From Actinomycetota bacterium (GTDB taxonomy: Bacteria > Actinomycetota > Actinomycetes > Actinomycetales > Dermatophilaceae), in contig JAIUNK010000013.1 in NCBI GenBank assembly GCA_020161845.1, positions 1 to 64,000 on the forward strand: a stretch of 64,000 nt of DNA, written 5' to 3'. Every line of letters starts with the position of its first letter. Within the stretch, counting starts at the first letter, position 1. Positions 48,445 to 57,373 of this stretch are shown here, in pieces. The position numbers were made by a program, and so were the translations under genes. The notes under the pieces are model-generated. The model made no database searches, had not been told where the DNA came from, and worked only from the letters and a program-made list of their open reading frames with translations.

Positions 48445-50208
48445 TCAGCCGCCGGGACGTGCGCCCGGCTGGTTGCCGCCCGGCTGATTCGCGATCTGGC
48501 CGGTGCCGCCGAAGCTCCCGCTGGCCCCCGTGCCCACCCCGAGGCGACGGTTGGCCTGCGAGTTGTTCGCGGGCAGCGGCTCCTCGCGGTCCGCGAGGAC
48601 CACCAGATCCCCCTCGGCCACCCCGGAGGTGACCTGCGCGGTCGTCGTACCGATCGCGCCCAACGCCACCTGCCGCACCGCGGTGTCCGCGCCGGTGAGG
48701 ACCTGCACCGTCCCGCTCGTCGCCCCCGTGCGGGTGATCGCCGACAACGGAACGACCAGCCCGCGGCTCACGGTCGCCGTCACCAGCGACAGCGGCACCC
48801 GGGCGCCGCTGGCCAGCGCCGCACTCGTCGTCGGGACCAGCACCGTCACCGGATAGGTCACCGACGACGCGTTCGCGGTGCTGCTCGGGAGCAGCCCGAC
48901 GCGGGTGACCGTGCCGTCGAGCGTCGGCTGTCCGGCGGGGCTGACGTGCGCCTTCTGGCCGACCTTGACCGTGCCCAGGGCGCTTGCCGGCACGTTCCCG
49001 GTGACCTCGGTGACGCCCGGGCCGACGATCGTGATGGCTGCCGTGCCGGCCGCGGTCACGCCGGCGGTGACGCCGATGGCCGCGACCTGGCCCGGCGCCG
49101 GCGCGGTCAGGGTGGCACCGGCCAGGTTGCGTGCCGCGGTGGCCAGGCTCTGCTGCGCGCTCAGCAGGGTGGTCTGGGCCTGAAGGGCCCGTACGTCGGC
49201 CGTCAGGGCATTCGCCCCCGACGCCGCCGCGGTGCTCCCGGTCGAGCGGGCGGCGGGCTGGGTGGCGAGATGCCGGGCGTACGCCGTGAGGGCGTTGCCC
49301 GTCGCCACCTCGGCCTCGACCAGCGCCGTCAGCGAGGCGATGCAGACCTGCAGCTGCGCACCCGTCGGCGCGCTGGGCGACGACGTGCCGGGCGATGGCG
49401 TGCTGGGCGATGGCGTGCTGGGCGGTGGTGTGCTCGTCGGTAGGCCGTCGGTCGGGGATGGCCCGTCGGTCGGCCCGGTCGGCCCCGTCGGCCCGGTCGG
49501 CCGCGGGGTCGAACCGGTCGGCTGGTCCGGTGTCGATGTGCCGGTGGTCGTGGGTGTGCCGGTGGTCGTCGGTGTGGCGGTGGCCGTCGACGGGCCGGTC
49601 GTCGACAGGCCGGTCGTCGGGTGGGGCGAGGCGGTCCGGGTGGGGCTGGGCTGCGCCGTACGACTCGAGCCGCCGAGCACCGGCGCACACGCCGTCCGCT
49701 GCTTCGCCAGCGCCTGCTGCACCGCCGCCACCAGCGCGTCCGGACTACCTCCAGACCCGCCCGCCGAGCCGCCGCCCGCCGACCCACCGCCCCCCGAACC
49801 GGCCGACACCGGGGCGGCGGCGGCGCCGGACGACGTACCGCTCGCCGCGCTCTCCACCGCGACCTGCGCCTGGGCGACCTGGGCCTGCGCGTCGAGCACC
49901 GCCTGCTGCAGCGGACCGGGATCCATCGTGGCGAGCACGTCCCCGGCCCTGACCTGCTGGCCCAGCGTCACGGCGACCGTGGCGACCCGGCCGGACGTCG
50001 GGAAACTCGCCGCCACCCGGGTGGTGGGCTGCGCGACCCCGGTCAGCAGCAGGGACTGTTCGACGGCGCCGGACGCGACGACGGCGCTCCGGTAGCGATC
50101 GCCCGCGTCACCGCCGCCCACGGCGTGCGCGCCGACGCCGGCGACCAGCAGGACGGCGACCGCCGGGATGCCGACCTGCAGCGCGGTACGCCGTGCCGAG
50201 CGCGCCAT
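48445..50208 (-). CDS. Second HlyD/MacA-like adaptor, with a long Thr/Pro/Ser-rich insert
   Basis: 587 residues. Membrane anchor (about 10-28), a biotinyl-lipoyl-like part (about 40-100: [47 protein letters not shown]), then a ~170-residue low-complexity stretch (Gly/Ser block, then TP/TG/SP repeats, about 115-295), a second coiled half (about 300-385), and beta-barrel and membrane-proximal domains (about 385-540). The insert occupies the coiled-coil hairpin position. It is last in the five-gene export operon and starts one base after the lipoprotein stop. It should link the exporter to the wall side. Confidence 0.82.
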   Translation of the reverse strand: MARSARRTALQVGIPAVAVLLVAGVGAHAVGGGDAGDRYRSAVVASGAVEQSLLLTGVAQPTTRVAASFPTSGRVATVAVTLGQQVRAGDVLATMDPGPLQQAVLDAQAQVAQAQVAVESAASGTSSGAAAAPVSAGSGGGGSAGGGSAGGSGGSPDALVAAVQQALAKQRTACAPVLGGSSRTAQPSPTRTASPHPTTGLSTTGPSTATATPTTTGTPTTTGTSTPDQPTGSTPRPTGPTGPTGPTDGPSPTDGLPTSTPPPSTPSPSTPSPGTSSPSAPTGAQLQVCIASLTALVEAEVATGNALTAYARHLATQPAARSTGSTAAASGANALTADVRALQAQTTLLSAQQSLATAARNLAGATLTAPAPGQVAAIGVTAGVTAAGTAAITIVGPGVTEVTGNVPASALGTVKVGQKAHVSPAGQPTLDGTVTRVGLLPSSTANASSVTYPVTVLVPTTSAALASGARVPLSLVTATVSRGLVVPLSAITRTGATSGTVQVLTGADTAVRQVALGAIGTTTAQVTSGVAEGDLVVLADREEPLPANNSQANRRLGVGTGASGSFGGTGQIANQPGGNQPGARPGG

Positions 50209-50209
50209 C

Positions 50210-51256
50210 TCAGCCCGCGTTCGAGGTCGGGGCGCCGGGGGTGGCACCACGCTGCGGCGCGCCGAAACCGCTGCCGCACGAGCCGTTCTCGGCCTCCCGC
50301 ACCACGATCGACGTCGCGGCCACGGTGCCGGTCTGATCCGCCGGGCCTACGGCGGTGACGCAGCGCCCCACGACGAGGTCGGCGGCCAGGGCGGGGACCA
50401 GCGCCGTGTACGTCGTTGCGGCCGTGGTCGTCACCGTCTCGGTGGCCCGCACCGACCCGGTGCCCGGCGCGGGACTGGCCTGCGCGGTGGCGCTCGCCGC
50501 GGGGTTGGTCGCCGGCGCCGTGCCGGTTCCACTCGGCCGGGCGACGCGCGTCTCGGGCTGGACCACGAAGCCGGTCCCGGAGACCGAGACCACCGTTCCG
50601 GTCACGCCGCCGCGGCCGAATCCCGAGCCGCGATTGCCGCCGGCCCCACCCGTGCCGGTGGGGCTGGGCAGGTCCGTCGGCCGGGTGCGGGTGCCGGACG
50701 GCGCCGCGGTGCCGCCGCCCTGCCCCGGCCGGGCGGCACCGAAGCCCGCGGCCTGGCAGGAGCCGTTGACCGGCTGAGACACCTCGACGGATGCCGCGGT
50801 GATCGGGTCGCTCGTGCTCCCGCCGCTCGTCGCCGCGCCCCCGGTCGTCCCAGCGGTCGTCCCGCTACCCGTTGTCCCGCTCCCCGCCGACTCGACGGCC
50901 CGGACGGTCACACAGCTTCCCGGGGTGAGCGCTGCCGCGGTCGAGGCCGCCAGGCGCTGCAGCACGGTGCTGCCCGAATAGGTCACCGCCGTCTGCTGAT
51001 TGTTCCCCTGCACCTGCAGGGTGCTGCCCTGGACGGCGGCGATGACCCCGGCCGTACCCGGGATCCGGCCCTGACCGCGCTGCCCCTGGCCCTGGCCCTG
51101 GCCCGAAGCCTGCCCCTGCCCCGCACCGCCGGACGAGCCGGTCGGTGTCGCTCCACTGGCGCCCCCGCCGCAGCCGGCCAGCAGGCCGCCGGTGAGCACG
51201 GTCACGGCGACCAGCCCGACCGTGTGAACCACGCGGGAGTGCATGTCGTCGGCCAT
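50210..51256 (-). CDS. Lipoprotein with two DUF5666-type domains
   Basis: 348 residues. Signal peptide with lipobox LLAGC (Cys29). Two small beta domains: about 75-125 (GVIAAVQGSTLQVQGNNQQTAVTY...LTPGSCVTVR) and about 215-335 (GTVVSVSGTGFVVQ...LVVGRCVTAVGP...VAATSIVVRE), each with the DUF5666 pattern of paired strands and a Gly-x-Cys-Val-Thr turn. Gln/Gly-rich and Gly/Thr/Ser-rich linkers separate them. Likely an exported accessory subunit of the transporter. ATG 51256 has AGGAG 6 bases upstream. Confidence 0.75.
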   Translation of the reverse strand: MADDMHSRVVHTVGLVAVTVLTGGLLAGCGGGASGATPTGSSGGAGQGQASGQGQGQGQRGQGRIPGTAGVIAAVQGSTLQVQGNNQQTAVTYSGSTVLQRLAASTAAALTPGSCVTVRAVESAGSGTTGSGTTAGTTGGAATSGGSTSDPITAASVEVSQPVNGSCQAAGFGAARPGQGGGTAAPSGTRTRPTDLPSPTGTGGAGGNRGSGFGRGGVTGTVVSVSGTGFVVQPETRVARPSGTGTAPATNPAASATAQASPAPGTGSVRATETVTTTAATTYTALVPALAADLVVGRCVTAVGPADQTGTVAATSIVVREAENGSCGSGFGAPQRGATPGAPTSNAG

Positions 51257-52485
51257 CATTCGCTCCTGAGCGCGTCGATCGGGGCGAGCCTGGCGGCCCG
51301 TCCCGCGGGGTAGACACCGGCGGTCACGCCGATGACGAGGGAGACCACCAGCGCCGCCGCAGCGGCCAGGGGGGAGATCAGCACCGGCTGACCGATCAGG
51401 CCGGGCAGCACCAACGCGCCGGCCACGCCGAGCGCCAGGCCCAGCACGCCGCCGATCAGGCCCAGGACGCTGGCTTCCACGAGGAACTGGCGCAACACCG
51501 TCGTCGGGGTCGCCCCGAGCGCCTTGCGCAGTCCGATCTCGCGGATCCGCTCGGTCACCGAGACGAGCATGATGTTCATCACGCCGATCCCGCCGACCAG
51601 CAGCGAGATCGCCGCGATCCCGCCGAGCAGGATGGTCAGGATCCGGGTCGTGGACGCGACCGTGTCCATCAGCGCCTCCTGGCTGCTGATGGTGAAGTCG
51701 GCGGTATCGGCGGTGACATTGTGCGCGGCGATCAGGGCCCTGCTGGCCTCCTGGTACGCCGGGGACAACGCCTCCTGACTGTTCGCCTGCAGGTAGAGCG
51801 TCGCCACCTGGGTGCTGTTGGCCGCCGTGGCGAGGGTCCGCGCGTACGCCGTGAAGGGCACCACGACCTGGTCGTCCTCGTCCCCGGTGGCGCCCGACCC
51901 GACCGAGCTCAGCACCCCGATCACGGTGAAGTTCTGCGGCCCCACCTGCACCTCGGATCCGACCGGGTCCCGGGTGCCGAACAGCTGCGCCGCCGTCGTC
52001 GATCCGAGCACGGCGACCAGCGCCCCCGAGTCGTTCTCGGCATCGGCGAAGAACCGGCCGGTCTGCACCGTGCGGGCCCGCACCTGCGGCCAGGCCGGCG
52101 TGGTGCCGACGACCGGGCTCGTCCAGGTCTGCGCCCCGGCCACCAACGTCTGCTGCCCCGTCGACACCGGCGCCACGTGCGCCACGTCGGGGGCCACCGT
52201 GGGATCGGCCAGCAGCGTCGCGTCGGCCAGCGTCAACGACGTCGCAGAACCGCGGCCACCGCGGACGCCGCCCGTCGTCGCCGAGCCCGGCGAGACCACC
52301 AGCAGGTTCGACCCGAGCTTGCTGATCTGCTCGGTGACCCGCTGGCTGGCGCCCTGCCCCAGGCCGACCGTGAGCATCACGGCCGCGATCCCGATGAGAA
52401 TGCCCAGCATCGTCAGCGCCGAGCGCAGGCGACGGGTGCGGATCGCCTCCCACGCCGTACGCAGCGTTTCCGCCCACGACATCAT
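51256..52485 (-). CDS. MacB-like ABC permease
   Basis: 409 residues with four membrane segments in FtsX/MacB order: N-terminal SAWETLRTAWEAIRTRRLRSALTMLGILIGIAAVML-like segment, a large extracytoplasmic MacB_PCD domain (about 45-275), then three segments (about 280-400) with GGIGVMNIMLVSVTERIREIGLRKALGA. It pairs with the following ATPase to move substrates, probably a toxin, antibiotic or lipopeptide, across the envelope. It overlaps the lipoprotein start (ATGA). Confidence 0.9.
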   Translation of the reverse strand: MMSWAETLRTAWEAIRTRRLRSALTMLGILIGIAAVMLTVGLGQGASQRVTEQISKLGSNLLVVSPGSATTGGVRGGRGSATSLTLADATLLADPTVAPDVAHVAPVSTGQQTLVAGAQTWTSPVVGTTPAWPQVRARTVQTGRFFADAENDSGALVAVLGSTTAAQLFGTRDPVGSEVQVGPQNFTVIGVLSSVGSGATGDEDDQVVVPFTAYARTLATAANSTQVATLYLQANSQEALSPAYQEASRALIAAHNVTADTADFTISSQEALMDTVASTTRILTILLGGIAAISLLVGGIGVMNIMLVSVTERIREIGLRKALGATPTTVLRQFLVEASVLGLIGGVLGLALGVAGALVLPGLIGQPVLISPLAAAAALVVSLVIGVTAGVYPAGRAARLAPIDALRSE

Positions 52486-52504
52486 GGCGTCGCCGCCCGC
52501 GACC

Positions 52505-53236
52505 TCATGGCGCCGTCTCCTCGGTGAGCCGGCCGTCCCGGATGTGCACCACCCGGGCGGCCCGCTGGGCCACCTCGCGCTCGTGGGTGATGACGACCAC
52601 GGTGCGGCCGCCCGCGTGCAGCTCGTCGAACAGGCCCAGCACGTCCTCGGTGGAGGCCGAGTCGAGGTTGCCGGTCGGTTCGTCGGCGAGCACCAACGCC
52701 GGCTCGGTCACCAGCGCCCGCGCCACCGAGACTCGCTGCTGCTGACCCCCGGACAGCTCGCCCGGGCGGTGGTCGACCCGGTCGCCGAGCCCGACCCGGT
52801 CCAGGGCCTCCAGCGCCCGGCGCCGCCGTTCCGGCCGGCCCACCCCGGCGTACAGCAGCGGCATCTCCACGTTCCGCCAGGCGCTCAGCGTCGGCAGCAG
52901 ATTGAACTGCTGGAACACGAAGCCGATCTCGCGATTGCGGATCCGGGCCAGCTCCCGCTCGTCCAGGCCGCCGACGTCGGCGCCGGCGAGCAGGTAGCGC
53001 CCGGAGCTCGGCACGTCGAGGCAGCCCAGGATGTGCATCAGCGTCGACTTGCCCGACCCGGAGGGACCCATGATGGCCAGGTGATCGCCGCGGGCCACCC
53101 GCAGGCTCACCCCGCGCAGGGCGTGCACCTCCAGTTGGCCCTGCGCGTACGTCTTGTGCACGTCGACGAGCTCCAGGACCGGTACGTCGCGCGCCGCTGC
53201 GGCCGCGTCGGGGGCGGGTACGTCGAGTGTGGTCAC
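52505..53236 (-). CDS. MacB-like ABC ATPase
   Basis: 243 residues: Walker A GPSGSGKS, Q-loop VFQQFNLLPTLSAWRNVEMPLLYAG (the MacB/LolD type), signature LSGGQQQR, Walker B VLADEPTGNLD and H-loop THE. It energises the permease by ATP hydrolysis. The start GTG overlaps the adaptor stop (GTGA); the stop is 19 bases before the permease start. Confidence 0.93.
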   Translation of the reverse strand: MTTLDVPAPDAAAAARDVPVLELVDVHKTYAQGQLEVHALRGVSLRVARGDHLAIMGPSGSGKSTLMHILGCLDVPSSGRYLLAGADVGGLDERELARIRNREIGFVFQQFNLLPTLSAWRNVEMPLLYAGVGRPERRRRALEALDRVGLGDRVDHRPGELSGGQQQRVSVARALVTEPALVLADEPTGNLDSASTEDVLGLFDELHAGGRTVVVITHEREVAQRAARVVHIRDGRLTEETAP

Positions 53237-54561
53237 GGGGTCGACCCCACCGGTGCGCCCTGGCCCTGACCTCGGGACCCGCCCTGGCCCCCGAAACCGC
53301 CTTGCCCGCCCTGACCCCCGAAACCGCCCTGGCCGGCTCCGCCGGTGCGGGCGCCGAAGCCGCCGCCCGTCCGGCTGCCGGAGGGTTGTTGGCTCGGGGT
53401 CCGCGTCCGGGACTCCACCAGCACCTCATCGCCCTCGGCGAGGCCCTTGACGATCTGCGTCACGCCGGCGCTGACCATTCCGATCGTGACCGGGGTGGAC
53501 ACGGTCTGCCCGTTCTTGTCCTGGTGGACCACGGTCTGCCCGTTCTCGGTGCCGATGGCGGCCGTCGGGACGGTCACGGCGTCCGCGATCTGCTTGACGA
53601 TGATGGCCACGGTGGCGTTCGCGCCGGCGTACAGCCCGCTCGGCGTACCCGTCACGTCGATCGTCACCGGGAAGGCGGCCACTCCCTGCGCCGCGCCGCC
53701 CGCACCACCCGAGCCGCCCGCACCACCCGAGCCGGCGGACGAGGCGATGACCCCGACCCCGCTGACGGTGCCGAAGGCCTTCGTCGCCGACCCCGTCGGG
53801 GTGATCTCGGCCTGCAGGCCCTTGGTGATGCTGGGCAGGTCGGCGCTGCCGACGGAGGCGTTGACCACCCACGAGTTCCGGCCGATGACCGTGATCGCCG
53901 TGCTCGACGCCGTCCCGGAACCCGCCGAGCCGCCGGCGCTGCCCGCCGCACCGCTGCCCGCGCCACCCGAGCCGCCGGTGCCACCCGTCCCGGTCGCGGC
54001 GGGCCCGCTGACCCGGTCGCCGACCGCCACCCCCACCGTGGCGACGATCCCGTCGAACGGCGCGGTCAGGGTGGCTTGGCCGAGGGCGGTCTGCGCGGCG
54101 CTGAGCCGCGCGCTGGCCGCGTTGACCTGCGCTTGCGCGGCCGCGATCTGGGTGTCGGTGCCGCCGCTGGCGCTGGTCAGCTGGGCGTTCGCGGCGTCGA
54201 GGGTGGCCTGGGCGAGTTGCACCGCCGTGCTCAGGTCCCGGGCGTCGATCGCGGCCAGTGGTTGCCCGGCGGTGACTGCGTCACCGGGCGAGACCTTGAC
54301 CTCGGTCACCGTGCCGGCCGCGGGGAAAGCCAGGTCGGCGCGCGACTTCGGGGCGATCGTGCCGGTCGTCGTGATGCTCTGGCGCAGCGTGCTGACCGTC
54401 GCCGCGACCGGCGTGACGCTGGTCGCGACCGCATCGGAGGAACCGCGTTGGCGCACCGCCCAGGCGATCGCGCCCGTGGCGACCAGCAGCAGCGCCAGCA
54501 CCGCGACGACGATGCGCCGCGGTGCGCGGGAACCGCGGGGCAATCGCGGCCAAGCGGGCAT
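53233..54561 (-). CDS. First HlyD/MacA-like membrane-fusion adaptor
   Basis: 442 residues. Membrane anchor (about 15-35), biotinyl-lipoyl half-domains (GTVTEVKVSPGDAVTAGQPLAAIDARDL and ATLTAPFDGIVATVGVAVGDRVSGP), a helical hairpin between them (about 105-150), then beta-barrel and proximal domains. Gly-rich inserts near 190-215 and 265-285 and a C-terminal tail of GGQGGFGGQGG repeats (about 405-442) are unusual. First gene of the operon adaptor-ATPase-permease-lipoprotein-adaptor. Three 11-bp direct repeats lie 170-200 bases upstream. Confidence 0.88.
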   Translation of the reverse strand: MPAWPRLPRGSRAPRRIVVAVLALLLVATGAIAWAVRQRGSSDAVATSVTPVAATVSTLRQSITTTGTIAPKSRADLAFPAAGTVTEVKVSPGDAVTAGQPLAAIDARDLSTAVQLAQATLDAANAQLTSASGGTDTQIAAAQAQVNAASARLSAAQTALGQATLTAPFDGIVATVGVAVGDRVSGPAATGTGGTGGSGGAGSGAAGSAGGSAGSGTASSTAITVIGRNSWVVNASVGSADLPSITKGLQAEITPTGSATKAFGTVSGVGVIASSAGSGGAGGSGGAGGAAQGVAAFPVTIDVTGTPSGLYAGANATVAIIVKQIADAVTVPTAAIGTENGQTVVHQDKNGQTVSTPVTIGMVSAGVTQIVKGLAEGDEVLVESRTRTPSQQPSGSRTGGGFGARTGGAGQGGFGGQGGQGGFGGQGGSRGQGQGAPVGSTP

Positions 54562-54848
54562 CGAGCCTCCCCAGAGGATGCGGGCACCCGTCGGTGGGTG
54601 CGCCGCTGTCGGTCTACGCGCCGCACCTGTTCATTTCCTATGAAGGCGCCATGTGCGGGCTGCAGGTCGGTGGACGGCGGCCGGCACCTGCCCGGAGGGT
54701 CGACCCCCGGTGAGCCGGACACGCATCACCCTTCACAGCGTCCCGACAGCATCCCGACAGCGCCGACCTGACTCTCCGTCGTGAGCTGGACGAGTGCCCC
54801 GATCGGTGGCGACGGCGCACCGGGCTGGACCACGACAGGGGGCTGGGC
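54562..54848. other. 287-bp divergent intergenic region
   Basis: No gene seen. It contains the 11-bp repeats at 54730-54762 and an AT-rich patch at 54626-54644 that probably carries the exporter-operon promoter on the minus strand. The beta-lactamase-like gene starts on the other side. Confidence 0.45.
54730..54762. promoter_or_regulatory. Three phased 11-bp direct repeats (response-regulator-like operator)
   Basis: CCTTCACAGCG, TCCCGACAGCA and TCCCGACAGCG follow each other without gaps. On the minus strand the shared core is nGCTGTCGGG. OmpR/PhoB-type response regulators bind 11-bp phased direct repeats, so a two-component system may control the divergent exporter operon and/or the beta-lactamase-like gene. 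No response regulator is in the window. Confidence 0.55.
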
Positions 54849-55862
54849 ATGGGCGGCAGGGCGATAGGGCGGGGATCCGTCGGGGGTGCGGGTCTGCTCT
54901 TCGTGCCGCTCCTCGTGGGGGCGGTGCTGGCGCTCGGTGCGCACGGGCTCGGAGCGCAGGGCGCGACGGCGACCGGCGTACCGGCGGGTTCCGCACCCGC
55001 GACGAACCCCGCCGCGGTGACCTCGCCGGCGGCCACCGCGGTGACCTCGCCGGCGGCGACCGTGACCGCGGCGGTCTCGAGTGCGGCGGCCGCAGCCGCA
55101 GCGGCGCCGGCGGTCCGCTCCGCCGCAGCCACCACGGGAGCCCGCCAGACGGCGGCGGATGCGGCCGCGGCGTACGCCGTCCGGGCCGGCTGGCAGACCG
55201 GCATCGCGATCGTCGACCTCCGCACCGGCCAGATCACCACGGCGGGAGCCGCGACCACGCACTTCCCGGCCGAGTCCACGATCAAGCTGCTGCTCGCGGC
55301 CCATCTGCTCGCCGCCGGGGAGATGACCGGCGACGTCGCGGCCGCCGCGCACGCCATGGTGGTGGCCTCGGACGACGACGCGGCCAACGCGCTGTACGAA
55401 TTGGCCGGCGGCGACGGGGTCGGGGCGTGGGCGGCGGCCCGCTACGGCGTACCGGCCCTTGCCGCACTGGCCGGGCCCGTCAACGGCCCCGGCCAGTGGG
55501 GCAGCCTCCCGGTCTCCGCGCTCGGGATGGCGCAATTCCTCGCGGCCGCCGCCGACGATCCCGCCGTCGGGCCGTGGCTGACCGCGACGATGGCGCAGCT
55601 GGAGCCGATCGCGGCGGACGGCACCGACCAGCGGTTCGGAATCAAGGCGGCCGCGCCCGAGGCGGCGGTGAAGCAGGGCTGGGGCGGCGACGTGCCCGGG
55701 CTGGACGCGGAGGGAACCCCGAGCATCGGGTACGTCGACGGGCGGTACGCCGTGGCCATCTACACCCTGCATGCTCCCGCGGTGGATCAGGCCGGCGCCC
55801 AGGCCATGGTCACCGCGCAGGCCCGGCTGCTGCTCCCCGGCGGCCACGTCCCGGCGCTCTGA
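54849..55862 (+). CDS. Exported class A beta-lactamase-fold protein
   Basis: 337 residues: N-terminal membrane anchor or signal (about 12-35), an Ala/Thr/Val-rich linker (about 40-95), and a serine-hydrolase domain. Ser143 lies in STIK (S-x2-K), SDDDAAN stands in the SDN position, and KQGWGG replaces KTG. This resembles class A beta-lactamase-fold proteins, often without lactamase activity. It may act on wall peptides or beta-lactams. The start has AGGGGG upstream but no strong site. Confidence 0.7.
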   Translation: MGGRAIGRGSVGGAGLLFVPLLVGAVLALGAHGLGAQGATATGVPAGSAPATNPAAVTSPAATAVTSPAATVTAAVSSAAAAAAAAPAVRSAAATTGARQTAADAAAAYAVRAGWQTGIAIVDLRTGQITTAGAATTHFPAESTIKLLLAAHLLAAGEMTGDVAAAAHAMVVASDDDAANALYELAGGDGVGAWAAARYGVPALAALAGPVNGPGQWGSLPVSALGMAQFLAAAADDPAVGPWLTATMAQLEPIAADGTDQRFGIKAAAPEAAVKQGWGGDVPGLDAEGTPSIGYVDGRYAVAIYTLHAPAVDQAGAQAMVTAQARLLLPGGHVPAL

Positions 55863-55934
55863 CGTCAGGCGGTCGGCTCCCCGCAGCGTCGAAACTGCTA
55901 TGACCGCTCCCGAGCGGTGGCGTGCGTCGATCGG

Positions 55935-57320
55935 CTACGAGGGATCGGCGTCGAAGAGCGCCGCGACCTGCGGGATCCGCGCCCGGTAGCCCGCCAGCAG
56001 CTGCCGCGCCACGGTCACCGAATCCACCAGCGGATGCTCGGCGAAGGCGGCGACGGCCAGGCGCGCAGAGCGCTCCAGGGCGGCCCGGATCGTCGTCCGC
56101 TCCACGGCCTTGACCTGTTGCACCAGACCCAACGAGGCCCCGGTCAAGGGCGTGACCGGCAGCGGATGCACGCCCGCGGCGTCCACCGCGCACGGCACCT
56201 CGACGACGGCATCCGGGGCGAGCCCCGGGACGAGGTAGCCGGCGCGCACGTTGAGGATCATCTGGGCCGGCTCGTTGCGGCTGATCGCGGCCATCAGCGC
56301 GAGGGCCACCGCCTCGTAGCCACCGCCGGCCAGGTCGGCCTGGTCCCGCTCCTGCGTCGCCTCGCGGGTCTCGGCCAGATAGGTCGCCTCCCGCTCGTCG
56401 CGGGACCGGCGCCAGATCGCCAGTGCCGAGTCCGGATCCGCCGCCACCGCCGCGTAGAACGCCGACTGCTGGTCGAGCAGGAACTCTCCGCGGGTCTGGG
56501 CCGAGCCGCGGATCGCCGCGATGGCGTCGCGGGTGAAGTACCAGTAATAGAGGTATTCATTCGGCAGCGCCCCCAGCGTGCGCACCCAATCGGCGCCGAA
56601 CAGGCGGCCCTCCTCGATCGCGGCCAGCGCCTCGTCGGAGGCGAGCACATCGGCCAGCAGGTCGGTTTCGGGGCCGCCGGGCAGCCCGGGCGCATACATC
56701 CCGCGCAGCCAGCCGAGGTGATTCAGCCCGAGATAGTCCAGCCGCAGGCCGCCCAGGTCGGCCCCGACCGAGCGCGCCGCGCGGCGGGCCAGCCCGACCG
56801 GGGAATCGCAGATGCCGATCACCCGATCGCCGAGCTCGGTGGCCATCGCCTCGGTGATCATCCCGGCCGGATTGGTGAAATTGATGAGGTACGCCGTGGG
56901 AGCCAGCTCGCGCACTCGACGCGCCACATCCACCGCCACCGGGATGGTGCGCAGGCCGTAGGCGATGCCGCCCGGCCCGGTCGTCTCCTGCCCGAGCACC
57001 CCCAGATCCAGGGCCACCCGCTCGTCGCAGGGGCGGCCGGCCAGGCCACCCACGCGCATCGCGGAGAACACGACGTCGGCTCCCGCAATGGCGTCATCGA
57101 GGTCGGTGCTGGTGCGGACGGCGACGGTGCCGGCGGTCCCGTCGGATGCCTGGTGTTCGGCGGCCAGCTGGGCCAGCACGTGGGCCATCGCGGCCAGCCG
57201 CGCGGGGTCGGTGTCATAGAGCGTGACCGTCTCGACCCGCCGCTGGTGCCGGTCGCCCAGCAGTGCGCCGTACACCAGCGGCACGCGGAACCCGCCGCCG
57301 CCAAGAATCGTGAGCCGCAC
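55935..57320 (-). CDS. GH4 family 6-phospho-beta-glucosidase
   Basis: 461 residues: an N-terminal Rossmann fold for NAD (LTILGGGGFRVPLVYGAL), then GH4 motifs GIAYGLRTIPVAVDV, YLINFTNPAGMITEAM, GICDSPVGL (metal Cys), GLNHLGW (metal His) and MILNVRAGYLVPGLAPDAVVEVPC. It hydrolyses phosphorylated beta-glucosides by NAD- and Mn-dependent chemistry, after uptake by a PTS or a kinase. No PTS gene is in the window. GTG start. It converges with the beta-lactamase-like gene (72-bp gap). Confidence 0.9.
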   Translation of the reverse strand: MRLTILGGGGFRVPLVYGALLGDRHQRRVETVTLYDTDPARLAAMAHVLAQLAAEHQASDGTAGTVAVRTSTDLDDAIAGADVVFSAMRVGGLAGRPCDERVALDLGVLGQETTGPGGIAYGLRTIPVAVDVARRVRELAPTAYLINFTNPAGMITEAMATELGDRVIGICDSPVGLARRAARSVGADLGGLRLDYLGLNHLGWLRGMYAPGLPGGPETDLLADVLASDEALAAIEEGRLFGADWVRTLGALPNEYLYYWYFTRDAIAAIRGSAQTRGEFLLDQQSAFYAAVAADPDSALAIWRRSRDEREATYLAETREATQERDQADLAGGGYEAVALALMAAISRNEPAQMILNVRAGYLVPGLAPDAVVEVPCAVDAAGVHPLPVTPLTGASLGLVQQVKAVERTTIRAALERSARLAVAAFAEHPLVDSVTVARQLLAGYRARIPQVAALFDADPS

Positions 57321-57373
57321 GAGGCCACCATACGCAGGCCAGCCGCGTCCGGGTCGGTCCGCGCTGGCCAGGG

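Noticed and set aside
50210-52477. A long frame joining the lipoprotein to an N-terminal extension across the permease gene
   Set aside because: The permease in another frame has clear FtsX/MacB segments, and the lipoprotein has its own signal peptide and ribosome binding site at 51256.
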